Shown here: piece by piece, positions 26,745-34,308 of the stretch | How the letters are laid out: each line of letters starts with the position of its first letter | Position numbering within the stretch: position 1 is the stretch's first letter | Assembly: GCA_913777665.1 (NCBI GenBank) | Contig: CAJYTF010000016.1 | Coordinates: 1 to 64,000, forward strand | Source of the DNA: an uncultured Myroides sp. | GTDB lineage: Bacteria; Bacteroidota; Bacteroidia; Flavobacteriales; Flavobacteriaceae | Direction of reading: 5' to 3' | Length of the DNA stretch: 64,000 nt | The notes under the pieces: generated by a model | Told to the model about the DNA's origin: nothing | Databases searched by the model: none | What the model saw: only the letters and a program-made list of their open reading frames with translations | Translations under genes and position numbers: made by a program

Positions 26745-28019
26745 TTAATCCTTTAATAAGCTAATGCCTATTTTATCAATTTTTACTCCGTTTGAAGCCA
26801 ATACTTCAAACTCCATTTTATTCCAAATTAATTTTTCGCCTGTTTTTGGTATGTACGATAATTCTTTCATCACCAAACCACTTATGGTTGTTACATCATA
26901 ATCGGGCATTAATTCATCCAATTCAAAATACGAAAGCAGATCGTGCAGCGGATAAAATCCATCAACAATCCATTCGCCTTCGGCAACTTCTTCCAATTTA
27001 AATTCTTCTTCGTAAAATTCAGACGCATCACCAACCAATGATTCTAAAATATCGTTTAAGGTAATTACTCCTTGAATTACACCATATTCATCTGAAACCA
27101 ACGCATAATGATTTTTCGATGATTTAAAAACTTCCAACGCTTTGTACGCCGATGTATGTTCGATGAAAAACGTAGGTTCTTTTATTATTGATTTTAAATC
27201 TACATTGTCTTTTTCAAACAAAATAAACAGATCTTTTAAAGATACAACTCCGATTACCTCATCTAATCCGCCTTCGCAAACTGGGTAAAACGAGTGTAAA
27301 TCTTCTATTACTTTGGCTTTTAATTCCTGCAGATTATCTTCGCAATCTAAATACATCACCGATTTTCGGTGGGTCATTAAAGCGTTTACCTTTAAATCTC
27401 CAATATTAAAAACACGCTCTACGATATCCTGTTCAATTTCCTGAACCTCTCCTACTTCTGTACTTTCTTTAATAATCGATCTAATTTCTTCTTCGGTAAC
27501 TTTTCCGTCGGCAGTTGGTTTTATGTTGAAGATATTCAGCAGCAAATCAGACGATTTTGTAAGTAACCACACAAACGGCGCGGCTACTTTAGAAATAAAC
27601 GTCATAGGAATAGCTACCATTTTTGCAATAGCTTCGGGATAATTCAATCCTAAACGTTTTGGAACCAATTCGCCTAAAATAAGCGTAAAAAAGGTAAGTA
27701 AAACCAACACCACACCAACACTTAAAGACGATGCGTATGGTTGTAACGATGGAATTTGAGCAATAAAAGTTTGTAAGTCGGTGGTTATTTTATCGCCCGA
27801 ATAAATACCTGTTAAAATACCAATTAAAGTAATACCAATTTGTACGGTTGACAGGAAGTTGTTGGGCTCTTCAACCAGCTTTAAGGCGGCTTTAGCACTG
27901 CTGCTGCCTTTTTTTGCAGCCATTTCTAAACGGTTCTTCCTGGAAGATACTAATGCCATTTCAGACATTGAGAAAATGCCGTTTAAAATGATTAAAATAA
28001 AGATGATTAAAATTTCCAC
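26745..28019 (-). CDS. CNNM/CorC-type membrane protein (HlyC/CorC family)
   Basis: A 424-residue protein with an N-terminal DUF21/CNNM transmembrane domain (about 1-190), a CBS-domain pair (about 205-325; TVEDLHSFYPV-like region, VVSLKDLF, VITLNDILESLVGD) and a C-terminal CorC_HlyC domain (about 340-420). Family members take part in Mg2+ or divalent cation homeostasis. In gliding Bacteroidota a relative is GldE, but I cannot assign that from sequence alone. Confidence 0.9.
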   Translation of the reverse strand: MEILIIFILIILNGIFSMSEMALVSSRKNRLEMAAKKGSSSAKAALKLVEEPNNFLSTVQIGITLIGILTGIYSGDKITTDLQTFIAQIPSLQPYASSLSVGVVLVLLTFFTLILGELVPKRLGLNYPEAIAKMVAIPMTFISKVAAPFVWLLTKSSDLLLNIFNIKPTADGKVTEEEIRSIIKESTEVGEVQEIEQDIVERVFNIGDLKVNALMTHRKSVMYLDCEDNLQELKAKVIEDLHSFYPVCEGGLDEVIGVVSLKDLFILFEKDNVDLKSIIKEPTFFIEHTSAYKALEVFKSSKNHYALVSDEYGVIQGVITLNDILESLVGDASEFYEEEFKLEEVAEGEWIVDGFYPLHDLLSYFELDELMPDYDVTTISGLVMKELSYIPKTGEKLIWNKMEFEVLASNGVKIDKIGISLLKD

Positions 28020-28041
28020 TATTGTTGTTCTATTAAATGCA

Positions 28042-28081
28042 AATAATCTTATCCTAAATTACAAAAAAGGATAAGATTATT
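28042..28081 (-). terminator. Terminator of hpt-adk operon
   Basis: A perfect 14-bp inverted repeat AATAATCTTATCCT / AGGATAAGATTATT, 20 bases after the adk stop on the minus strand. Confidence 0.75.
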
Positions 28082-28101
28082 TAAAATTATTTTTTTTAGG
28101 A

Positions 28102-28674
28102 TTAAAAACGATCGATCACCGCGCTTAATCTTTCGGTAATTTCCTGTATGGATCCAATACCGTTTACTGCGTGGTATTTGTTTTTGTTGGTATAATATTC
28201 AATTAACGGAGCCGTTTTTTCGTTATATTCTTCGTAACGTGTACGAATTTTTGTTTCGTCTTGATCATCTGCTCTGCCCGAAGTTTTGCCGCGCTCTAAA
28301 ATACGTGCTACCAAGACATCATCATCAGCTTCTAAACCAACTGTTGCTGTAACTTCTAAATTAATCGATTGTAAAAAAGCATCCAACGCTTCGGCTTGTG
28401 CAATTGTTCTTGGAAATCCATCAAACAAAAAACCAGCTTTATCCATATTGTTTGCTACTTCGTTCTTTAACATATCAATTGTAATAGCATCGGGAACCAG
28501 TTCGCCTTTATTAATAAATTCTTGCGCTTTCTTGCCCAACTCTGTTTCGTTCTTAATATTAAAACGGAAAACATCGCCTGTAGAAATGTGCGTTAAATTG
28601 TATTTTTCTTTTAAAAACTCTGCCTGCGTGCCTTTGCCTGCACCCGGCTTTCCGAATAAAACTATTGCAATCAT
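28102..28674 (-). CDS. adk: Adenylate kinase
   Basis: A 190-residue short-type adenylate kinase that interconverts ATP + AMP and 2 ADP. P-loop GKPGAGKGTQ (8-17), AMP-binding THISTGDVFR and FDGFPRT, lid region RGKTSGRADD without the zinc-binding Cys set. Nine bases downstream of hpt, same operon. Confidence 0.97.
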   Translation of the reverse strand: MIAIVLFGKPGAGKGTQAEFLKEKYNLTHISTGDVFRFNIKNETELGKKAQEFINKGELVPDAITIDMLKNEVANNMDKAGFLFDGFPRTIAQAEALDAFLQSINLEVTATVGLEADDDVLVARILERGKTSGRADDQDETKIRTRYEEYNEKTAPLIEYYTNKNKYHAVNGIGSIQEITERLSAVIDRF

Positions 28675-28683
28675 TTTTGTATG

Positions 28684-29214
28684 TTATTTTATTTGATAAA
28701 CTTCGCCCAAATTCCTGCCTTGTTTGTTATAATCTAAACCGTAACCTACAATGAACTTATTTTCGATACTAAAACCGGTGTATTTAATATCAATAGTTTG
28801 TTTATAAGCTTCGGGTTTAAAAAACAAGGTTGCCGTATTTATGCTTTTTACCTTAAATCTGTTTACTAAATTGTAAAGCGCCGCAATGGTGTTACCGGTA
28901 TCAACAATATCTTCTACAATAACAACGTGTTTGTTGGTTAAGTCAATATCCAAACCTAAAAGTTCGGTTACGTTACCTGTAGATTCGATACCGTTGTACG
29001 ATGCCATTTTTATAAATGAAATTTCTGCCGCACTGGTGTAATGTTTCATTAAATCGGCAGCAAAAATAAACGCGCCGTTTAAAACCACTAAAAAAACAGG
29101 AACTTCGTTTTTATAATCATTCAATAAATCTTTTGCCAAACGCTGTACTTCTGCATCAATTTCTAATGCCGAAAGGTAGGGTACAAAGGTTTTATCTAAA
29201 ACTTGAATTTCCAT
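28684..29214 (-). CDS. hpt: Hypoxanthine phosphoribosyltransferase
   Basis: A 176-residue purine salvage enzyme. The PRPP-binding motif VVIVEDIVDTGNT is clear, with FLVVLNGAFIFAADL forming the PPi loop and GLDYNKQGRNL near the C-terminus. First gene of the hpt-adk operon; promoter motif at 29231-29238. Confidence 0.96.
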   Translation of the reverse strand: MEIQVLDKTFVPYLSALEIDAEVQRLAKDLLNDYKNEVPVFLVVLNGAFIFAADLMKHYTSAAEISFIKMASYNGIESTGNVTELLGLDIDLTNKHVVIVEDIVDTGNTIAALYNLVNRFKVKSINTATLFFKPEAYKQTIDIKYTGFSIENKFIVGYGLDYNKQGRNLGEVYQIK

Positions 29215-29230
29215 ATTTATTTTAACCCTG

Positions 29231-29238
29231 CAAATATA
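29231..29238 (-). promoter_or_regulatory. -7 promoter element of hpt-adk operon
   Basis: TATATTTG on the minus strand, 16 bases upstream of the hpt ATG. Confidence 0.6.
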
Positions 29239-29328
29239 CGAATACGTGTACTTTAATTAAAAGTTTATTCGCAGTTTTGCCAAATATATTTTTATTTTTA
29301 TCTTAATTTTTGTTTTTAATAATTTTAT

Positions 29329-29874
29329 ATGGATGTAATTACCTATTTTTCAACGCATCACCACAACTTAAGTACACCAAGCCGAACGTTGGCTATGAAT
29401 CATATTCTGGATCAGGGCATTTTGGCGGATGCTTTTATTGAAGTAATTTATTTTGTTGATGAAAAGCAGAAAATTGTACTGTATCACGCGTTGGATATGC
29501 TGGTGGAGCGCCATATTGATTATTTGAACGATTATTTGGATCTTTATTTGGAAAAAGCGTTGAACGAAACCCATGAATCTACCAAACGCTGTGTTTCCCG
29601 AACGATATTCCATCAGTTAAAAAACAATCAAAACCTTTACAATAAAGAACAAAAACAGCAGATTGTTCACACGATGTTCGATTGGATTATTCTACCATCG
29701 GCAGTTGCAACCAGAGTAAACGCTGTTCATATTCTGTATTTTTTGGTCGATCAAGAAGAATGGATTAAAGAACAGTTAATCGCGCTTATTGAACAGAATT
29801 TACTGTTGCAGGAACCATCGTTTTTAAGCCGTGGAAGAAAAATATTGAAACTTTTGTATAAGCAAAAATCATAA
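29329..29874 (+). CDS. Helical-repeat hypothetical protein
   Basis: A 181-residue cytoplasmic protein made of amphipathic helices of roughly constant length, like a short HEAT/ARM-type stack. No motif or catalytic residue stands out and I cannot name the family. It lies between the divergent hpt operon and purK; no close linkage to purK is implied because a promoter motif lies between them. Confidence 0.75.
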   Translation: MDVITYFSTHHHNLSTPSRTLAMNHILDQGILADAFIEVIYFVDEKQKIVLYHALDMLVERHIDYLNDYLDLYLEKALNETHESTKRCVSRTIFHQLKNNQNLYNKEQKQQIVHTMFDWIILPSAVATRVNAVHILYFLVDQEEWIKEQLIALIEQNLLLQEPSFLSRGRKILKLLYKQKS

Positions 29875-29905
29875 TTTTACATTTTTATAATGTGGTTTGA
29901 AACAG

Positions 29906-29913
29906 TATCTTTG
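29906..29913 (+). promoter_or_regulatory. -7 promoter element of purK
   Basis: TATCTTTG, 52 bases upstream of the purK ATG. The leader then holds two copies of ACAGTTAAACAA. Confidence 0.5.
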
Positions 29914-29965
29914 TCCATTACGATTAAACAGTTAAACAACTCAACAGTTAAACAATAAAACAACA

Positions 29966-31120
29966 ATGAATTATTTTTCTTCTGATTTTAAATTGGGAAT
30001 TTTAGGTGGCGGACAATTAGGTAAAATGATGCTGACCGAAACCCGAAAGTTTGATATTCAAACATATGTGGTAGATCCAAGTGCCGAAGCACCTTGCCAA
30101 TTTGGCGCTACCAAGTTTTTTCAAGGTTCGTTAAACGATTACGATACCGTGATTAATTTGGGAAATCAGGTTGATGTTTTAACCATTGAAATTGAAAACG
30201 TAAATCTGGAAGCTTTAGAAACCTTGGAAAAAGCAGGTAAAAAAGTGTATCCCTCTCCAAAAACGTTACGATTAATATCAAACAAAGGAAATCAGAAAGA
30301 TTTTTATACACTGAACAATATTCCAACCGCGCCTTACAAACGTTACAAAACCTTACCGGCATTAAAAATTGATGTTGAAAACGGTTTGGTTGAACTACCT
30401 TTTGTATGGAAAGCAACCGAAGGTGGTTACGACGGAAACGGCGTAAAAGTGGTTCGCCAGGTAATTGATTTGGAAAATTTACCGGAAACAGAATGTATCG
30501 CCGAAACTATGATTCCGTTTAAAAATGAATTAGCGGTGATTGTAGCTCGTTCGGCATCGGGCGAAATTAAAACCTATCCTGTGGTAGAAATGGAATTTCA
30601 TCCGGAAGCCAATCAGGTAGAATATGTAATTTGTCCGGCTCGTATCAGCGAAACCGTTGCTAATAATGCTCGTGAAATTGCTTTGAAAGTTTCCGAAAGT
30701 TTTAACCATGTTGGTTTGTTGGCTGTTGAAATGTTTCAGACTGCCGATGATGAAATTTTAGTAAACGAAGTAGCTCCGCGCCCGCACAATTCCGGTCATT
30801 ATTCAATCGAAGCCAGTTATACTTCACAATTTGAACAGCATATTCGCGCCATTTTAGATTTACCTTTAGGAAATACCGACAGTAAAGTTGCCGGAATTAT
30901 GGTGAATTTAGTGGGTGAAGAAGGTTTTTCCGGTCAGGTTGTTTATGAAAACATCGAAGAAATTATGGCGATTGATGGTGTTACTCCACATATTTACGGA
31001 AAACGCGAAACACGTCCGTTCCGCAAAATGGGACATGTTACTATTGTAAACGAAAACATGACCGAAGCACGCAAAGTTGCCCAACAGGTTAAAGAAACTA
31101 TTAGAGTGATTTCGAAGTAG
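29966..31120 (+). CDS. purK: N5-carboxyaminoimidazole ribonucleotide synthase
   Basis: ATP-grasp enzyme of purine synthesis that carboxylates AIR to N5-CAIR. 384 residues; N-terminal LGILGGGQLGKMM, ATP-grasp core KATEGGYDGNG, metal ligands in VAPRPHNSGH. Its product goes to PurE, whose gene lies 1.85 kb downstream after an unusual insertion of four unrelated genes. Confidence 0.97.
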   Translation: MNYFSSDFKLGILGGGQLGKMMLTETRKFDIQTYVVDPSAEAPCQFGATKFFQGSLNDYDTVINLGNQVDVLTIEIENVNLEALETLEKAGKKVYPSPKTLRLISNKGNQKDFYTLNNIPTAPYKRYKTLPALKIDVENGLVELPFVWKATEGGYDGNGVKVVRQVIDLENLPETECIAETMIPFKNELAVIVARSASGEIKTYPVVEMEFHPEANQVEYVICPARISETVANNAREIALKVSESFNHVGLLAVEMFQTADDEILVNEVAPRPHNSGHYSIEASYTSQFEQHIRAILDLPLGNTDSKVAGIMVNLVGEEGFSGQVVYENIEEIMAIDGVTPHIYGKRETRPFRKMGHVTIVNENMTEARKVAQQVKETIRVISK

Positions 31121-31218
31121 TATTAAGATTTTTGTATTAAGTATTAAGACAAGTCAGAATACTTTTATTTGCTGCAAGGTTTCCAAAACTTTGTGGCTAT
31201 ATTTCAAAATAAAGCAAT

Positions 31219-31246
31219 ACCTACAAGGTCTTAAAGACCTTGCAGG
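31219..31246. repeat. Palindromic repeat, CAAGGT family (copies 2a and 2b)
   Basis: ACCTACAAGGTCTT / AGACCTTGCAGG hairpin, with a decayed copy (CTGCAAGGTTTCC...CTTTGTGGC) immediately before it at about 31172-31199. Lies between purK and the RDD gene. Confidence 0.7.
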
Positions 31247-31280
31247 AGGATAATCAAAAAAAATAAACCACGAAACAAAG

Positions 31281-32033
31281 ATGCAACAAGAACAAATTTT
31301 TCAAATAGCTAGTCGTAAAAGAAGAATTGCCGCTTTTATTATAGATCATTTTATAATGACTTCCTTAATAGTTTCTTTAGCGTTTATTGCTTTAGGCTCG
31401 AATTTTATTGATGAAGATAATCCAAGCAAATTTATAGTCACGCTATTTTTAATAATGATTCCTGGCATGCTTTTATATTTCTCTAAAGACAGCATTAAAG
31501 GCAATAGTATTGGTAAATGGGCTATGGGAATTATGGTTCGTGATGAAAAAGATCCAAATAAAATTCCTTCATACGGCAGACTATTACTAAGAAACGTGCT
31601 GCTTATTATTTGGCTCGTTGAATTCATAGTACTTGCTGCAAGTAACGACAAGAGAAGGTTAGGCGATAAATCTGCAAATACTATCGTTGTTAAGAACCCT
31701 AATAAACCTTCAAAATTACCACGAATCCTAATTATTGTTGGAGCAGCAATATCATTTGGTTTTCTTTTATTCTTTATCGTTGGCAATAGCATGAAAAATT
31801 CAGAAGCTTATAAAGTTTCTGTTGCTGAAATAGAAAAAAACGAACAAATAATATCTGAAACGGGTGGAATAAAAGGGTATGGAATGATTCCGACAGGAAG
31901 TATAAACTCTGCAAATGGTTATGGACAAGCACAACTTGAAATTAAAGTTTTAGGAAACAAGCAAGATATTAACGTAAGTGTTTATTTGGAAAAAGAACCT
32001 AATGAAAATTGGAAAATAATAGAAATGCAATAA
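31281..32033 (+). CDS. RDD membrane protein with Coa1-like domain
   Basis: A 250-residue protein. Residues ~8-140 form an RDD domain (ASRKRRIAAFIIDHF with its Arg/Asp residues, then GNSIGKWAMGI and DKRRLGDK); a third membrane segment (~150-170) leads to a C-terminal domain (~175-250, SGSINS-type GYGMIPTGSI, AQLEIKVLG) resembling the cytochrome oxidase assembly factor Coa1 fold. The combination is known in flavobacteria; transport or assembly function is not established. Confidence 0.8.
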   Translation: MQQEQIFQIASRKRRIAAFIIDHFIMTSLIVSLAFIALGSNFIDEDNPSKFIVTLFLIMIPGMLLYFSKDSIKGNSIGKWAMGIMVRDEKDPNKIPSYGRLLLRNVLLIIWLVEFIVLAASNDKRRLGDKSANTIVVKNPNKPSKLPRILIIVGAAISFGFLLFFIVGNSMKNSEAYKVSVAEIEKNEQIISETGGIKGYGMIPTGSINSANGYGQAQLEIKVLGNKQDINVSVYLEKEPNENWKIIEMQ

Positions 32034-32080
32034 CAATGAGTTTTAATATTTTTTATTAACTTTAATGTAAATCTCTACAA

Positions 32081-32323
32081 ATGAGCACTTCAGAACTACA
32101 ACTAAAGCTAGATATAATCAGCAGAATTACCGAATTAAAAGAAGTTCGTGTAATAAAGGAAATTAAAAAACTTTTAGATTTTGAACTAGAAGAGAATTTG
32201 TATAAATTATCTTCAGATCAAAAAAATCGAGTTGCAGAAGCAAGAAAGGAATACAAAAATGGTGATTATATTACTAATGAAGAAGCTGAAAATGAAATTG
32301 ACCAATGGCTAAAAGAAGAATAG
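32081..32323 (+). CDS. Antitoxin of type II toxin-antitoxin pair
   Basis: An 80-residue all-helical acidic protein just upstream of a RelE/ParE toxin, overlapping it by 19 bases. The C-terminus (NEEAENEIDQWLKEE) matches the usual ending of small flavobacterial addiction-module components. Identification rests mainly on gene order. Confidence 0.82.
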   Translation: MSTSELQLKLDIISRITELKEVRVIKEIKKLLDFELEENLYKLSSDQKNRVAEARKEYKNGDYITNEEAENEIDQWLKEE

Positions 32324-32613
32324 TCTGGACAAAATCGGCTCATTTGGAAAGAATAGAAATACTGAATTATTGGTACAGTAAAACCAAATCTAAAACATAT
32401 TCAAAAAAGCTTAATAAGTTATTTTCTGAAACCATAACACTTCTTTGTACACATCCTGAAATCGGAAGAGTTTCAAAAGACAATTCCATAAGAATAACCA
32501 TTGTACGAGATTATTTGATTTTTTACGAATTTAACAAGACTGAAATAATAATTTTATCTGTTTGGGATACAAGAAGAGATGAAAAAGACACCAAGTTTAA
32601 TTACATTTCTTAA
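32305..32613 (+). CDS. RelE/ParE-family toxin
   Basis: A 102-residue protein with the typical order: RRIVWTKSAHLERIEILNYW, then LFSETITLLCTHPEIGRVS, VRDYLIFYEF and IIILSVWDTRRD. The WDTRRD ending is the usual one for this subgroup. Translationally coupled to the antitoxin. Different sequence from the toxin at 10543, so the two modules are not recent duplicates. Confidence 0.9.
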   Translation: MAKRRIVWTKSAHLERIEILNYWYSKTKSKTYSKKLNKLFSETITLLCTHPEIGRVSKDNSIRITIVRDYLIFYEFNKTEIIILSVWDTRRDEKDTKFNYIS

Positions 32614-32637
32614 TTACTAAAAAATATATAAACAAAA

Positions 32638-32934
32638 ATGATAAAAAAGATTCTCAAAATAAGTTTATATGCTTTTGTTTTACTTGCTTCAGTAAACTTT
32701 TTGTTTTTATTATTTGAATTTTATATTTATTCTCAGATTAAAGAATATCTTGAGCTTTCAATAGGTTTTCCTTTTAAAATTTATTATCAATTTCAAGTAA
32801 GCTGTTGTGATAGCTGTTATACATTGCACCATAAATTTGAATTATTTAACTTAATATATAATTATTTATTCTGTTGGATTATTATATCTTTATATTTCTT
32901 TTTAAAACAAAAACAAAACCCTACACACCCCTAG
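32638..32934 (+). CDS. Small membrane protein
   Basis: A 98-residue protein with two hydrophobic segments (about 7-30 and 75-93) and a Cys-rich loop between (VSCCDSCYTLHH). No family recognised. It begins 24 bases after the toxin stop and may be cotranscribed with the toxin-antitoxin pair. Confidence 0.6.
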   Translation: MIKKILKISLYAFVLLASVNFLFLLFEFYIYSQIKEYLELSIGFPFKIYYQFQVSCCDSCYTLHHKFELFNLIYNYLFCWIIISLYFFLKQKQNPTHP

Positions 32935-32967
32935 TAGGAATTTCCTTATAAGGAATAGGGGCTCAAT

Positions 32968-33447
32968 ATGAAAGTAGCAGTAGTAATGGGCAGCATTTCG
33001 GATATGCCGGTAATGCAACAAGCCATAGATATACTAAAAGAATTTGGCGTAGAAACGCATGTTGATATTGTATCAGCACACAGAACTCCGGAAAAATTAG
33101 TCGATTTTTCTAACAATGCACACAAAAACGGCATCAATGTAATTATTGCAGGTGCAGGTGGTGCAGCGCATTTACCGGGAATGGTTGCAAGTATGAGTCC
33201 GTTACCGGTAATTGGTGTTCCGGTAAAATCAAGCAATTCTATTGACGGTTGGGATTCTGTTTTATCAATTCTGCAAATGCCGGGCGGTGTTCCTGTAGCA
33301 ACCGTAGCTTTAAACGGAGCTAAAAATGCAGGTTTATTGGCAGTTCAAATTTTAGCAAGTCAAAATGCAGAGTTGTTACAAAAAATGATCGACTATAAAT
33401 TAGGTTTAAAAGAGGCTGTTTTAAAAGCAGCTGAAGGTTTAAAATAA
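32968..33447 (+). CDS. purE: N5-carboxyaminoimidazole ribonucleotide mutase
   Basis: 159-residue class I PurE, converting N5-CAIR to CAIR. Motifs VAVVMGSISDMPVM, DIVSAHRTPEKL and IIAGAGGAAHLPGM are intact. In many flavobacteria purE directly follows purK; here about 1.85 kb separates them. Ends in a strong terminator. Confidence 0.97.
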   Translation: MKVAVVMGSISDMPVMQQAIDILKEFGVETHVDIVSAHRTPEKLVDFSNNAHKNGINVIIAGAGGAAHLPGMVASMSPLPVIGVPVKSSNSIDGWDSVLSILQMPGGVPVATVALNGAKNAGLLAVQILASQNAELLQKMIDYKLGLKEAVLKAAEGLK

Positions 33448-33479
33448 CAAAAAGAGCAACAAATTAGTTGCTCTTTTTG
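33448..33479 (+). terminator. Intrinsic terminator of purE
   Basis: A perfect 13-bp stem CAAAAAGAGCAAC / GTTGCTCTTTTTG with a six-base loop. Confidence 0.88.
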
Positions 33480-33481
33480 TT

Positions 33482-33512
33482 GCTGCAAGGTTTTTAGAAC
33501 CTTGTAGCTATG
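33482..33512. repeat. Palindromic repeat, CAAGGT family (copy 3)
   Basis: CTGCAAGGTTTT / AACCTTGTAG hairpin directly after the purE terminator; same family as 7960-7988. Confidence 0.7.
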
Positions 33513-33517
33513 TTAAT

Positions 33518-34208
33518 TTATTCAAGCCATTGTTTTTGAAAAGATATCATTTCATTTTTATTTTCATCATAAACAGTTTGTGCAAAAATGTTTTTTAAAG
33601 GTTTTAATTCAGAAGCCGAAAAGTCTAACGGAAATAATTGATATGTTATTTTCTCAATTCCTTCAATATTTCTACCTTCGTATGATTTTGATAAAAAACA
33701 AGGTAAATTAGAATCGTAATTATATAATTCCATTTCAAAACCTGTTCTAAATCTTCCAAAAGCAAACATTTTTTTATTTTTAGTATCATATACTACTTGG
33801 TAGTTCACACCACAACCAAGACCCGTACACGGATAAAAGTGAACTAAAAACATTAGAATATTTAATTTTTGATAATAGTTAACTTCTAATAGAGAATTAG
33901 CATAATCTACTTGTTGTTTTTCATTTTCTACAATATTTTGAGTAATCAATTTATAAATATTCAGAGTATCTTTATTGATATATATTTTTAAAGAATCATC
34001 TAACTCAGAAAAACTTACAAAAAAAATCTTCAAAACGAATTTCTTTATTTTCTACCTGTATTCTGTAAGTTGGCGTAATTTTTTTATATTCTAATTCTTT
34101 TTCAAATTGATCTAATTCAACCTCATATTTGTTTCTTTGTTGTGCAAAAATGGAATAAGAATTAAATACAATTAGAATAAAGGAAAAAGCAAGTAAACTA
34201 TTTTTCAT
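33518..34208 (-). pseudogene. Secreted hypothetical protein gene with frameshift
   Basis: Two adjacent frames read as one interrupted gene. The first (34208 to 34005) encodes a signal peptide ending FAQ and about 48 mature residues, then ends in EIRFEDFFCKFF. The second (34033 to 33518) has no signal peptide or plausible start and begins near FFVSFSELDD. They join if a run of eight T (minus strand, about 34018-34025) were seven: EDFFVSFSELDDS. About 229 residues when repaired. This may be a real mutation or a homopolymer sequencing error. Product function unknown. Confidence 0.75.
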
Positions 34209-34308
34209 AAGCGAAATTTTAAAATCGAATATAACGAATTTTCATTTAGCTTTAATACTTCGTTAACGATATAATCCTTAATTTTAGGCTTTAACTTTTA
34301 AGCAAATT

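Noticed and set aside
28286..28696. 136-residue plus-strand frame opposite adk
   Set aside because: Antisense to a highly conserved gene with the correct motifs; no promoter or start context.
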